Source: a bacterium
GTDB taxonomy: Bacteria; Arandabacterota; Arandabacteria; Arandabacterales; Arandabacteraceae
Length of the DNA: 64,000 bases
NCBI GenBank assembly: GCA_029933125.1
Contig: JAOZOU010000001.1
Span: 318,073-382,072, forward strand
Direction: 5' to 3'
The position numbers and the translations under genes are program-made. Positions 16,713 through 26,095 of the stretch are shown piece after piece. Each line of letters opens with the position of its first letter. The first letter of the stretch is position 1. Below the pieces are notes generated by a model. The model saw only the letters and a list, made by a program, of their open reading frames with translations. It was not told the DNA's origin and ran no database searches.

Positions 16713-17090
16713 ATGAGATATCTCGCCATTGCATTGCTCATTATACTGGCTCCTGCCTATTCCTATGGTGTTATCAAAGCCAATCCCAAAGCGGGAAAGT
16801 CTGAGGTACCGACAATCACCTCAACCGGCCGTGAGGATTCACTTGCAGAGCTTAGGTCACTCCATGGCAAGCGTGAACGCCGGCTCTTCAGGCTCCACCT
16901 TTGGGCAAGATCTCTCAAGGGCGACATGAAGCACATCTATGATACTTATGGCTTCCCGTCAACGAGATATCGTGAGGAGACCATGGGGCGTGTGACTGAG
17001 AAATGGACATACCTCACACAAGGTCTTGAGTTCACCTTCAGAGATGGGAAACTCATCAAGACGCGTCACTTCATACCCTCATCACGCTAA
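16713..17090 (+). CDS. Small exported protein of unknown function
   Basis: A 125-residue protein with a signal peptide (MRYLAIALLIILAPAYSYG), a low-complexity stretch, then a basic helix (RERRLFRLHLWARSL) and a compact domain HIYDTYGFPSTRYREET...TEKWTYLTQGLEFTFRDGKL. The TYG-FPS...KWTY...FTF-DGKL pattern resembles the SmpA/OmlA (BamE-like) two-layer fold, which is only a loose resemblance. A GTG at 16704 could add three residues. It stands alone, 220 bases after the nuclease gene, with nothing else recognisable in that gap. Confidence 0.6.
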   Translation: MRYLAIALLIILAPAYSYGVIKANPKAGKSEVPTITSTGREDSLAELRSLHGKRERRLFRLHLWARSLKGDMKHIYDTYGFPSTRYREETMGRVTEKWTYLTQGLEFTFRDGKLIKTRHFIPSSR

Positions 17091-17095
17091 GGCTG

Positions 17096-17125
17096 AAAAA
17101 GGAGGATACCGATTGTCTATCCTCC
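17096..17125 (-). terminator. Intrinsic terminator of the msrB gene
   Basis: GGAGGATA (17101-17108) pairs perfectly with TATCCTCC (17118-17125) around a 9-base loop. On the minus strand the stem is followed by TTTTT (complement of 17096-17100). It sits just past the stop of the minus-strand MsrB gene and a few bases from the convergent small-protein gene. Confidence 0.75.
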
Positions 17126-17142
17126 ATCCCCGTGACTTATAT

Positions 17143-17997
17143 CTACCCCTCGGTTCTGATCTCGCCGGCTTTCCCATTCCCACTTGAGGGCTTGAACTCA
17201 AGAGCGCCCGAGTTAATACAGAAACGCAAGCCTGTCGGAGCTGGACCATCGTCAAAGACATGGCCAAGATGTGCATCACACCGACTGCACAGGATTTCCG
17301 ACCGGACCATACCATGGCTTGCATCTGTATTTGCGACCACTGCCTCCCGGTCAATCGGAGCGGTAAAGGATGGCCAGCCAGTTTCTGAATCAAACTTATT
17401 ATCCGAACTGAAAAGCGGTTGTCCGCAGCAGACACAATAATAAATACCCTTCGCCTTGTTGTCCCAATACTTGCCGGTAAAGGGTTCCTCTGTGCCCTTC
17501 TGTCTCGTGATACGATATTGCTCTGGGGTGAGTTGCTTACGCCATTCGGCATCCGTCTTTTTTACCTTCATCCTACCAATATACCTCCCTGAGTCCCGCT
17601 CGGCCGCGTCCCTGCACGCCTGTGAGCAAGTAAAGTTATGCTTACCGTCAATGACAATGTAAGGCGAATCCTGAGTCACAACGAATATTGTTCCATCGAA
17701 AGGACACCTCACTGAATCCCCGATGTTTGCTTCGGCATCGCCGAGAAATTGGGTTTTGATTCTTGCGGCTCCGCTAGGTTGTTTTGGCTCAAGTGAATCT
17801 GCATCCATGCATGAAACACGTACTCCTTTCCCACGATTGCCCCTCGCCGTGGCTTCGTCGTGATTGGCAGAACCAACCGGGGAGCAAGATGCTGCTAAAG
17901 AGTGAGTCCAGAATGCTCCGATTAGAATCGATAAGACTGCCAATCCAACCATCAACAATACGCTTTTCTTCTTTCCTCGAGTTCTTGGTAGCCTCAT
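17143..17997 (-). CDS. msrB: Membrane-anchored peptide methionine-R-sulfoxide reductase with extra Cys-rich domain
   Basis: Reduces methionine-R-sulfoxide in damaged proteins. After a basic N-terminus and one membrane helix ([18 protein letters not shown], signal anchor or signal peptide) comes a Cys-rich segment (about residues 90-140: [12 protein letters not shown]...[22 protein letters not shown]-like). A complete MsrB domain follows (about 150-275). MsrB landmarks: [15 protein letters not shown], zinc cysteines CVCCGQPLF and [15 protein letters not shown], and the catalytic Cys in [10 protein letters not shown] start at ATG 17997; a TTG two codons earlier is possible. Export places it in the periplasm, repairing oxidised envelope proteins. 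The reducing partner is not visible here. Confidence 0.93.
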   Translation of the reverse strand: MRLPRTRGKKKSVLLMVGLAVLSILIGAFWTHSLAASCSPVGSANHDEATARGNRGKGVRVSCMDADSLEPKQPSGAARIKTQFLGDAEANIGDSVRCPFDGTIFVVTQDSPYIVIDGKHNFTCSQACRDAAERDSGRYIGRMKVKKTDAEWRKQLTPEQYRITRQKGTEEPFTGKYWDNKAKGIYYCVCCGQPLFSSDNKFDSETGWPSFTAPIDREAVVANTDASHGMVRSEILCSRCDAHLGHVFDDGPAPTGLRFCINSGALEFKPSSGNGKAGEIRTEG

Positions 17998-18106
17998 TCC
18001 CAACGTCCCTTCCTCAAGCTAATAGATTCTCGCCCAACATCCTACTACTTTGATGGAGGTAAATTGGAAAGGTTCCGCCAGGATTTACCCTCAGTAAATA
18101 ACAGCG

Positions 18107-18135
18107 TTGACCTGAACCAGGCAAAGTGATAGATT
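18107..18135 (+). promoter_or_regulatory. Sigma-70 type promoter for the enolase gene
   Basis: TTGACC (18107-18112) and TAGATT (18130-18135) are 17 bases apart, upstream of the enolase ATG at 18203. No second promoter is evident before the downstream gpmI gene, so the two are probably transcribed together. Confidence 0.5.
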
Positions 18136-18202
18136 AGGTCGCTGATCAACCTTGTTCTTGTTACTTGACAGAGTCAATGGCTGGAAGGAGATGAGTAGCA
18201 TC

Positions 18203-19465
18203 ATGCCGAAGATCAAGTCCGTAGTGGCGCGCGAAATCCTTAGCACTAGCGGTTATCCAACCCTCGAGACCATCGTGAAGCTCGAGGATGGAACTGCTGG
18301 AGTTGTTTCTGTCCCTTATGGAACCTCCGCTGGTAAGCATGAAGCCATAACTCTGTTTGATGGTGACCCCAAGCGTTACCGAGGAAAGGGGATGCTCAAA
18401 GCACGTGATAATGTCAACAAGGTTATCGCTCCTCAACTCGTTGGGCTTGATGTTGCTGATCAAAGGGCTATCGATGATAAACTTGTCTCGCTCGATCCTT
18501 CTCCGCAGCGAGCCAACCTCGGAGGCAATGCAATCCTAAGCGTATCGCTTGCGTGTGCAAGGGCAGCATCCATAACACTCGGCGTTCCGCTTTATAAGCA
18601 TATAAGAGAGACTTATGCTATCAGACATTCCGACTATGTCCTGCCCCATCCCATGATGGTCGTAATCGAAGGTGGACGCCATGCAGACAATTCCACCGAT
18701 CTTCAAGAGTATCTTGTCGGTGTGATACGTGATGCGGGTGGGCGTGAAAATGTTCGCATGGCAATCGAGGTCTATTTTGCTCTTGGCAAGATTCTGAAGG
18801 CGAAGGGATATAGCACTAATGTCGGAACTGAAGGCGCTTATGCTCCGACAGCGATAGGTTCAAATGAGGAACCTCTTGTTTTGATTGAACAGGCAATGAA
18901 GGATGCTGGCTACGAGCCAGGCAAAGACGTTGGTATAGCAATAGATCCTGCTGCCAGCGAATTCTATGGTGAAGATGGCAAGTATCACCTTAAGCGCGAC
19001 GGGAAGGTGCTTAACTCCGATGAGATGATATCCTTCTATGAGAGCCTGGTTAGTAAGTATCCCATCTTCTCTCTCGAAGACGGCCTAAGTGAAGATGACT
19101 GGGACGCCTGGCCGAAACTCAACGCTACACTCGGAAGCAAGATAATCATAATGGGTGATGATCTAACAGTTACAAATGTCAATCGCCTCAAGATGGCAAT
19201 CGACCGCAAAGCAATAAATGCCATTCTCATAAAGCCGAATCAGTGTGGAACCCTGACTGAGACTGTGGAAGCCATAAAACTGGCCCAGGACAACGGCTTG
19301 AAAACAGTTGTCTCCCACAGAGGCGGGGGCGAGACAACAGATACCTTCATCATAGATCTGGCAACTGCTGCCAATTCAGACTTTGTAAAGGTTGGGCCAA
19401 CGCGCGGCGAGAGGGTTGTGAAGTACAACCGACTTATGGAGATCGCCGATGAGCTTGGCAAGTGA
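18203..19465 (+). CDS. eno: Enolase with altered active-site loop
   Basis: Interconverts 2-phosphoglycerate and phosphoenolpyruvate. I start at 18203 (MPKIKSVVAREILSTSG), which matches the family N-terminus; AAGGAG lies 12 bases upstream. Conserved: VPYGTSAGKHEA (loop 1, Ser42), HADNSTDLQEY, VGTEGAYAP (Glu210), IEDG-type SLEDGLSEDDW, GDDLTVTN and the catalytic Lys344 in LIKPNQCGTLTET. Differences from typical enolase: DSRGNPT reads STSGYPT, and SHRSGET reads SHRGGGET, replacing the phosphate-binding Ser by two Gly with one residue inserted. Length of 420 aa is normal. Placement directly before phosphoglycerate mutase supports a glycolytic role; a modified substrate range is possible. Confidence 0.88.
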   Translation: MPKIKSVVAREILSTSGYPTLETIVKLEDGTAGVVSVPYGTSAGKHEAITLFDGDPKRYRGKGMLKARDNVNKVIAPQLVGLDVADQRAIDDKLVSLDPSPQRANLGGNAILSVSLACARAASITLGVPLYKHIRETYAIRHSDYVLPHPMMVVIEGGRHADNSTDLQEYLVGVIRDAGGRENVRMAIEVYFALGKILKAKGYSTNVGTEGAYAPTAIGSNEEPLVLIEQAMKDAGYEPGKDVGIAIDPAASEFYGEDGKYHLKRDGKVLNSDEMISFYESLVSKYPIFSLEDGLSEDDWDAWPKLNATLGSKIIIMGDDLTVTNVNRLKMAIDRKAINAILIKPNQCGTLTETVEAIKLAQDNGLKTVVSHRGGGETTDTFIIDLATAANSDFVKVGPTRGERVVKYNRLMEIADELGK

Positions 19466-19558
19466 GATCGACCTGAATTGGCTGATTTTGAGCCAGAGCA
19501 TGCAAGCCCGGGAGCCCGCTGAGCCGCAAACGGAAGATGGCATTCCTGAAGGTGGAAA

Positions 19559-21247
19559 ATGAACCGACCACTTGTGCTTGTCATACGTGATGGGTGGGGC
19601 ATAGGTAAACCTGACGACCCAGGAAACGCTGTTGCCGCTGCTCATACGCCCGTCATCGATAAGCTCCTTGCAACGTGTCCTCATACCATCCTTGGATGTG
19701 CAGGTGAGGATGTTGGGCTTACACCTGGTTCCCAGGGTTCTTCGGAAGTTGGACATCTCAACATGGGAGCAGGAAGAATAGTTGAACAAGAGGTTGTCAG
19801 AATCGATAAGCGCATAAGAGATGGCTCCTTCTTCACGGACCCCAAGCTCATAGGTGCAATCGAAAATTGCAAACGAAGAGGCTCAAAACTTCATCTCATG
19901 GGACTTGTGCAAGATCAGGGTGTCCATGCAATGGATACCCATCTTTATGCCCTTCTTGAGCTCGCACACCGCCACAATCTCAAACAAACGTATGTCCATT
20001 TCTTCTCTGATGGGCGTGATACACCTCCGCGAAGTGCTCTCATCTACCTCGAGCGGCTTGAATCCAAAATGGCTGAGCTGGGTGTGGGGAAAGTTGCATC
20101 AGTCATGGGACGCTACTATGCAATGGATAGAGATCGCAACTGGGCGAGAACGAGACTTGCCTATGTTGCTCTGACCGAAGGTGAGGGTTTATACGCCCCA
20201 TCAGCGAGGGCTGCCATCGAAGGAGCCTACAGGCGAGCGGATGAGGCTATCAGGGAAGCCAAAGCCTCTGGTAGAGAGATTGAAGGTATAATTGAAACCG
20301 ATGAATTCATAAGACCGACTCTCGTTGTTGATGGCGATGGCAAGCCGATCGCAACAATTGAGGATGCTGACTCCGTAATTTTCTTCAACTACAGACAGGA
20401 TAGGGCTGTACAGCTTACGATGGCTTTTGTAGAAGATGAATTCGACTTTCCTGACTTCCATCGTCCAAAGAAACTCGACATCTACTTTCTTGGAATGACC
20501 CGCTACTATGACACCTTCACCAACTATGTCATTCCACCAATGGATATGTCGAACATTCTCGGAGGAGTGCTTGCAGCAAATGGATTGTGGCAATTGCGAA
20601 TTTCTGAGACCCAGAAGTTCCGCCATGTAACAAGCTTCTTTAACAGCAAGCGGGAAGAACCATTTGCGGGTGAGGATCGCATCCTCGTCGATAGCCCGAA
20701 GGTCCCGGAGGAACATAAGCCTGAGATGAGTGCGTACGAGGTAACCCAAATGGTCGTAGATGCTATCACAAATGGGATAGCTCATGTACGTGATCTTGCC
20801 AAGCAGACTGAGCATGTTACCCTTTACCTTGCTCCACCCCTTCCATCACCACCTGAAAGACTAAGTGATACCTATGACGTTATTATCCTTAACTTCGTAA
20901 ATGGTGACATGGTTGGTCATACAGGTGTTTTTGAGGCAGCTGTAAAGGCGATTGAGACAGTTGACGAATGCGTTGGAAAGGTTGTCGATGCCGTGCTTGA
21001 GCGAGATGGCATAGTGCTGGTTACGAGCGATCACGGTAATGCCGAGCAGATGATAGACCCAAAGACTGGCAAACCCCAAACTGCTCACACAACCAATGAC
21101 GTTGAATTCATTTTTGTTGCAAATAGGACCGAAGGTGTTAGGTTGCGAAAGAGGGGCATCCTTTCAGATATCGCCCCAACCATGCTTGAACTGTTGAAGA
21201 TTCCCATCCCACGTGAGATGACAGCGCAAAGCCTTTTCGAGAAGTAG
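19559..21247 (+). CDS. gpmI: 2,3-bisphosphoglycerate-independent phosphoglycerate mutase
   Basis: Interconverts 3- and 2-phosphoglycerate using two Mn ions and a phosphoserine. Landmarks: VIRDGWGIG (metal Asp), GSQGSSEVGHLNMGAGR (catalytic Ser), HFFSDGRDTPP, MGRYYAMDRD, FFNYRQDRA and the C-terminal metal cluster VTSDHGNAEQM and AHTTNDVEF. At 562 aa it is about 50 residues longer than the usual enzyme. An insertion LAKQTEHVTLYLAPPLPSPP precedes the FVNGDMVGHTG motif. It follows enolase by 93 bases on the same strand, so the pair covers two consecutive steps of lower glycolysis. Confidence 0.95.
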   Translation: MNRPLVLVIRDGWGIGKPDDPGNAVAAAHTPVIDKLLATCPHTILGCAGEDVGLTPGSQGSSEVGHLNMGAGRIVEQEVVRIDKRIRDGSFFTDPKLIGAIENCKRRGSKLHLMGLVQDQGVHAMDTHLYALLELAHRHNLKQTYVHFFSDGRDTPPRSALIYLERLESKMAELGVGKVASVMGRYYAMDRDRNWARTRLAYVALTEGEGLYAPSARAAIEGAYRRADEAIREAKASGREIEGIIETDEFIRPTLVVDGDGKPIATIEDADSVIFFNYRQDRAVQLTMAFVEDEFDFPDFHRPKKLDIYFLGMTRYYDTFTNYVIPPMDMSNILGGVLAANGLWQLRISETQKFRHVTSFFNSKREEPFAGEDRILVDSPKVPEEHKPEMSAYEVTQMVVDAITNGIAHVRDLAKQTEHVTLYLAPPLPSPPERLSDTYDVIILNFVNGDMVGHTGVFEAAVKAIETVDECVGKVVDAVLERDGIVLVTSDHGNAEQMIDPKTGKPQTAHTTNDVEFIFVANRTEGVRLRKRGILSDIAPTMLELLKIPIPREMTAQSLFEK

Positions 21248-21399
21248 CTCGTGAAGAGTCCTCGAAAGAAACATCATAGTAAGCCTTGAGGCTAAGCGCA
21301 AACAACTTGTGGCGAAAGACATCGATGGGTGATATTGTCAGGAATATATTTCAGCCTGCAATTACTGCAGACACAGATTCAACGTGAAAGGGGATGAAA

Positions 21400-22860
21400 A
21401 TGGAAGGATTTAAAAGGCGACAATTGCTTTGCTGCTTTGTGATGATTGCCCTTCTCACAGTTTCTTTAGGAGGGCTTTGGCTGCCATCATCTTTATCATC
21501 TGCACAGCATGCTCAAGGTGCAACGGGCTTATGGCAGGGAAAGCTTGTCGTCCCTGGAGGTTCACTCAGGATAATCTTCAAAATCACCCAAAAGCCAGAC
21601 GGTACGCTCGCTGCAAGTATTGACAGCCCTGATCAGGGAGCCAGCGGCATCCCTGTCCAAGAAGTGATAGCGAAAGGCGATAGCCTCATACTCGATGTCA
21701 GTGTTGTCGCCGCACGCTTCGAAGGCAAGCTCACAAATGATTCAACGCTCACGGGTGTGTGGCACCAAAGTGGAACTGCCCTACCGCTTGAACTCACACG
21801 CACCGAAGAGGCTCCTCAAATAAAGCGTCCGCAAGAGCCGAAGCCGCCCTATCCCTACCGTGAAGAAAAGGTAACATTCGAAAACAAGGAGGATGGAACA
21901 AAACTGGCTGGAACCCTCACCCTACCTGACACCACCGGACAATTTCCCGCAGTTGTACTGATATCAGGCTCAGGGCCTCAGGACCGTGATGAGACTGTTT
22001 TTGGCCATCGACCATTCCTCATCATAGCAGATCACCTTACACGCAAAGGTATTGCGGTACTCCGCTATGATGATCGCGGAGTTGGGGGTTCGTCGGGTGA
22101 CTTCTCGAGTGCAACAACCGAGGATTTTGTAGGTGACGCCCTTGCAGCGATAAATTATCTCAAAGGGCGGCAGGAGATAGATCCACGAAACATAGGACTC
22201 ATTGGTCATAGCGAAGGAGGACTTGTTGCACCACTTGCCGCAACGCGTTCAAATGATGTTGCCTTCATTGTCCTGCTTGCACCTCCAGCCATCAAAGGTG
22301 AGGATCTACTTCACATTCAGGCAGAACTCATTGCAAGGGCAAATGGTGTTCCAGAGGCGGCGATTCAGAAAAATCTTGCACTACAAGACACCGTGCTCAA
22401 GATAGCCAAGCAAGTTAAAGATGTTGAAAAGGCTCGTGCCCAGATCAAAGAGATATTGCAACAGGCTCTTGCTGAGATGACTGAGGAGGAAAGGAATGCA
22501 ATCGGGCTTAACTCTGAGCTCATCGATAAGCAAGTTGATGAAGTGCTTTCTCCTTGGTTTCGTTATTTCATATCATACGATCCGAGACCAGCGCTTGCAA
22601 AGGTAAGATGCCCTGTTCTGGCTCTATATGGAGAAAAGGATCTCCAGGTGCCACCTCTCAATAATGCGCCCTTCCTTGAGGAAGCACTCATCTCTGGAGG
22701 CAATGAGGACGTCAGTGTGAAGGTGCTCCCCAATCTGAATCATCTCTTCCAGACTGCCGAATCCGGCTCACCAAGTGAATATGGCACAATCGAGGAGACA
22801 GTAGCACCTGTTGCTCTTGAAGTCATAACCAAGTGGATACTCGAACGCTTAAGGAGGTGA
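21400..22860 (+). CDS. Exported alpha/beta hydrolase (serine aminopeptidase/dienelactone-hydrolase-like)
   Basis: Start at 21400 with AAAGGGG six bases upstream; an ATG two codons earlier also exists. A basic N-terminus and hydrophobic stretch (LLCCFVMIALLTVSLGGLW) form a signal peptide. Residues about 40-140 form a beta-rich domain (TGLWQGKLVVPGGSLRIIFK) often found before such hydrolases. The hydrolase follows, with LISGSGPQDRDET (oxyanion), VLRYDDRGVGGSSG, the nucleophile Ser in GLIGHSEGGLVAP, Asp in LYGEKDLQVP and His in LPNLNHLFQ. Acts outside the cytoplasm on an unknown ester or peptide. It is monocistronic, with a remnant-bearing gap downstream. Confidence 0.88.
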   Translation: MEGFKRRQLLCCFVMIALLTVSLGGLWLPSSLSSAQHAQGATGLWQGKLVVPGGSLRIIFKITQKPDGTLAASIDSPDQGASGIPVQEVIAKGDSLILDVSVVAARFEGKLTNDSTLTGVWHQSGTALPLELTRTEEAPQIKRPQEPKPPYPYREEKVTFENKEDGTKLAGTLTLPDTTGQFPAVVLISGSGPQDRDETVFGHRPFLIIADHLTRKGIAVLRYDDRGVGGSSGDFSSATTEDFVGDALAAINYLKGRQEIDPRNIGLIGHSEGGLVAPLAATRSNDVAFIVLLAPPAIKGEDLLHIQAELIARANGVPEAAIQKNLALQDTVLKIAKQVKDVEKARAQIKEILQQALAEMTEEERNAIGLNSELIDKQVDEVLSPWFRYFISYDPRPALAKVRCPVLALYGEKDLQVPPLNNAPFLEEALISGGNEDVSVKVLPNLNHLFQTAESGSPSEYGTIEETVAPVALEVITKWILERLRR

Positions 22861-23010
22861 CCGCGTCACCTACTTCCAGATAAGCGTGATGCCATCCCAG
22901 GTGGCAGCTGTAGTAGCGGATTCGCATTCAGATCGCTTATTGCCAATTGCTCCACTTGCTCGACGATGAGTGTTCTCACAGACAATCGAGACACTGCAAC
23001 TCAGATCGAT

Positions 23011-23361
23011 TCATTTGAACATCACTCTTATAGTGCCCCAAGTGGTTGGGTTTGTCTCGTGGTGGCAAGTGTCGCAGTCTGAACAAATAACTGTGTGCGT
23101 ACTATCGAGCCATGGGGTCCAATTCACCCTACCGTAGAAACGCAAGGGCTCTGGACAAAGCGCACCCCAGTAGTTACTGCTCTGAGCATGATAATGACGA
23201 GATACCCCAGGCCTCTTTTGGGAAAAATCAATTCCCCACACTCCCAGTTGCACTATCTCAGTTGGTGTTTGACTAACCATGTGGCAGGAGGAACCGAGCC
23301 TCCTAGAGGTGACCTGTATGACCAGGCACCTCATCTCGACAAACCGGAACAAAGATCGCAC
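23011..23361 (-). pseudogene. Probable remnant of a beta-helix surface protein
   Basis: On the minus strand this open frame contains HAQSSNYWGALCPEPLRFYG followed by RVNWTPWLDSTHT, the pattern (NYWG...V.W.PWLDS) that closes right-handed parallel beta-helix domains in secreted proteins of this type. It continues to CSDCDTCHHETNPTTWG. There is no signal peptide, ribosome site or full beta-helix, so it looks like a degraded tail of such a gene. The remaining 22861-23010 and 23362-23488 stretches show nothing else I can support. Confidence 0.35.
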
Positions 23362-23488
23362 ACCCTGACGTCAATACTCTTTCCGTACCGCGCAAGCCAA
23401 TTATCGTTGCGGTCAAGCCTCCTTTGCGGTATGCTTGGAACGATTCGCGGATAGGTCGATGTATTCACCACTCAAAAAGGAGCTTACA

Positions 23489-25426
23489 ATGAAAGGAATC
23501 CTTGCAGATGTCCGCTTGCTTACAATAGTCATTTTTTGTTTCCTGTTGCTTCTTTCGTGTGCCAGGGAGGCACGGCACCAGATGCCTGAGCTTATTCCTC
23601 GTGAGGTGATCTTCGGAAACCCAGTAAAGGCTCTGCCCAAAATCTCTCCAGACGGCACGAGAATGGCCTATCTGGCTCCCGTTGACAACGTTCTCAATGT
23701 TTGGGTCAAAACAATTGGAAAGGACGACGACAAGCCGGTCACACATGATACTGACCGTGGAATCCGCATCTACTTCTGGGGTCAGGATGGCAAACACATT
23801 CTCTATGCCCAGGATATTGGGGGAAATGAGAACTGGCGTCTCTATGCTGTTGATCTTGAGACAGGCGAGACCACGGATCTAACTCCATTCGAAAACGTGC
23901 AGGTCCGCGTAGTTGCTCATGACAAGCACTTCCCAAATGAACTCATAATCGCAATGAACAAGGAAAACCCACAGCTGCATGATGCATACCATCTTGATCT
24001 CAGAACTGGAGATCTAAAGATGGTTGCCAAGAACCCTGGGAACTTCGTTGGATGGATGACCGATGCCAAACTCACAGTAACTGGGGCACTTGCAGCCCGA
24101 CCGGACGGTGGTTTTGATTTTATGACACGTGATAGCGAGGGATCGCCATGGCGCCTACTGATTTCCTGGGATAGTGAGGACGCCCTTTCGAGCAATCCGA
24201 TTTCCTTTTCAAAAGATGGAAATTCTGTCTATTTGATAGATTCTCGCGGAGCAAATTCTGGTCGGCTCGTAAAATACGAATTAGCAACAGGCAAGACCGA
24301 AATTCTGGCCGAGGATCCACAGTATGATGTCGACAATGTTCTTATCAATCCTGATACTTATGAGCCTGAGGCAGTGACCTTTCTTAAAGACCGCCAGGAG
24401 TGGCATATCTTGGATCAAGCCATACAGAATGATATCCAGGCTATTGCTGACCTCGATTATGGTGACTACTTCATCTATGATCGAGACAATGCCGATGATA
24501 CGTGGCTCGTCGGCTTCACAAAGGATGATGGCCCCGTCTCCTATTATGCCTTTGACCGCAAGACGAAGAAGGGAACTTTTCTCTTCGATACCCGCCCTGA
24601 GCTCAGGAAGTACAGGCTTGCCAAGATGGAACCGATCTCTTTCACTGCAAGTGATGGCCTCACCATCCACGGTTACATAACCTATCCTCCCGGAAAGGGG
24701 AGAAAGAACTTACCGCTGGTACTTAATGTTCACGGGGGACCCTGGTATAGAGATGCCTGGGGCTACAATCCTGAAGCCCAGTGGCTTGCTAACAGGGGCT
24801 ATGCATGTCTCCAGGTCAACTTCAGAGGCTCCACGGGTTATGGCAAGAATTTCTTGAATGCAGCAAACAAGGAGTGGGGCGGCAAGATGCACCAGGATCT
24901 TGTCGATGCAGTAAATTGGGCAATCAAGCAGGGTATTGCTGATCCTAAGCGAATTGCTATCTATGGTGGCTCCTACGGCGGCTATGCAGCCCTCGTTGGA
25001 GCAACCTTTACGCCTGATCTTTTCTGCTGTGCAGTGGATGTCGTCGGACCAAGCAACCTCCTTACCTGGATAAACTCACTCCCACCATACTGGGAAGCTA
25101 TGCGCTCGCTTCTTTACAAGCGCATAGGGAATCCCGAGACGGAGGAAGAATTCCTTAAATCTCGTTCACCACTCTTCAAGGTCGATAAGATAAGGATCCC
25201 CATGCTGATTGCTCAAGGAGCAAATGATCCAAGAGTTCCCAAGGCTGAGTCTGAGCAGATTGTCGAGGCTCTCAAAGCCAAGGGCATCGAATATGAATAT
25301 CTTGTGTTCCCAGATGAGGGACATGGCTTTGCCAAACCTGAGAATCGCCTCAAGTTCTACGCAGCTGCGGAGAAATTCCTGTCAAAATACTTGGGCGGCA
25401 GATATGAAGAAGCTGCTGCGAAATAA
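23489..25426 (+). CDS. Lipoprotein S9 (prolyl oligopeptidase/acylaminoacyl) peptidase
   Basis: The start at 23489 has AAGGAG six bases upstream and gives a lipoprotein signal (VIFCFLLLLSCAREA, lipobox Cys). An N-terminal seven-bladed beta-propeller (about residues 40-370, with SPDGTRMAYLAP, DRGIRIYFWGQDGKHILYAQ) is followed by the alpha/beta-hydrolase domain. That domain shows LVLNVHGGPWYRDAWG, the nucleophile Ser in YGGSYGGYAALVG, Asp in QGANDPRVP and His in PDEGHGFAKPEN. It cleaves short peptides, probably at the outer face of a membrane for amino-acid scavenging. A second, non-lipoprotein S9 enzyme is encoded at 36141-38027. Confidence 0.92.
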   Translation: MKGILADVRLLTIVIFCFLLLLSCAREARHQMPELIPREVIFGNPVKALPKISPDGTRMAYLAPVDNVLNVWVKTIGKDDDKPVTHDTDRGIRIYFWGQDGKHILYAQDIGGNENWRLYAVDLETGETTDLTPFENVQVRVVAHDKHFPNELIIAMNKENPQLHDAYHLDLRTGDLKMVAKNPGNFVGWMTDAKLTVTGALAARPDGGFDFMTRDSEGSPWRLLISWDSEDALSSNPISFSKDGNSVYLIDSRGANSGRLVKYELATGKTEILAEDPQYDVDNVLINPDTYEPEAVTFLKDRQEWHILDQAIQNDIQAIADLDYGDYFIYDRDNADDTWLVGFTKDDGPVSYYAFDRKTKKGTFLFDTRPELRKYRLAKMEPISFTASDGLTIHGYITYPPGKGRKNLPLVLNVHGGPWYRDAWGYNPEAQWLANRGYACLQVNFRGSTGYGKNFLNAANKEWGGKMHQDLVDAVNWAIKQGIADPKRIAIYGGSYGGYAALVGATFTPDLFCCAVDVVGPSNLLTWINSLPPYWEAMRSLLYKRIGNPETEEEFLKSRSPLFKVDKIRIPMLIAQGANDPRVPKAESEQIVEALKAKGIEYEYLVFPDEGHGFAKPENRLKFYAAAEKFLSKYLGGRYEEAAAK

Positions 25427-26092
25427 AGTTCGTTGAGCATTTTGAGGATAATTCGACGGTCTCGAGTGAGGGATTTGCCTCGGCTCGAGTGAAGCGGGGC
25501 TGCTGTGAGACCTGACACCTGATTATCTCGTGTAGCAGTCTAAGCATCTCGCCTGACGACACTTCGATCTCGATGACGTGTGCGAACATCTCGCGTGAGA
25601 CCGCGAGTATCACACCTGCCTGTGCGAGGTTTATGCCTACCGCAAAGTGAATCTCAGTTACTGCTTGCGGGTGGCACCCCATCTACTCACAATAATGACT
25701 GCCTCATTTGCAACCCGCAACTTCATTAGCCAGACTATTGCATGATATTAAGACATGATCAACCCCTAAGATTCACCCATCTCTAAAAGCGTGAACTTCT
25801 CTTCAAAGCCCATTACTTCCACTCTCCAACCCTTGTGGAGTTGTTACGAAATTGGTGTGAGCTCCTCTGATGTACTCCTGCCTGTCGTCACCACCTGGGC
25901 ATCTGGAGCCACCCATCTAATGCCTCCAGCTACCCCCTGAAGTACCTTCCAACTCACATCTCCAAGGCACCCAATTCTCACCACCCTAGGGGGGTCACCA
26001 TCTCCCCACCCATTCCCGTGCCGCCATAAAATTGTGCTTGCAATTGGTGTAATAGTGGTGATATAATACGTCCCAAGAAGAGTTGTGGGAGC
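25427..26092. other. Long intergenic stretch without a supportable gene
   Basis: The first 250 bases contain several imperfect, irregularly spaced copies of a TCTCGxGTGAG-type motif (for example CTCGAGTGAGG at 25463, CTCGAGTGAAG at 25483, CTCGCGTGAGAC near 25590). Short frames on either strand lack ribosome sites and family features. The end of the stretch holds the promoter at 26038-26067. Confidence 0.4.
26038..26067 (+). promoter_or_regulatory. Sigma-70 type promoter upstream of the beta-helix protein
   Basis: TTGCAA (26038-26043) and a perfect TATAAT (26062-26067) are 18 bases apart, predicting a start near 26074. The main downstream gene starts at 26319, leaving a 245-base leader that contains a short open frame. 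Confidence 0.6.
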
Positions 26093-26095
26093 GTG

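Noticed and set aside
18166-18171. A TTGACA just before the enolase gene as -35 element.
   Set aside because: No -10-like hexamer follows at 16-18 bases; the TTGACC/TAGATT pair upstream is better.
23011-23361. CxxCxxCHH motif suggesting a c-type cytochrome.
   Set aside because: Only one CxxCH, no signal peptide, and the residues before it fit the closure of a beta-helix protein.
25427-26092. Minus-strand frames of about 110 codons in the long gap.
   Set aside because: No ribosome sites, no signal or domain pattern, and the composition differs from neighbouring genes.
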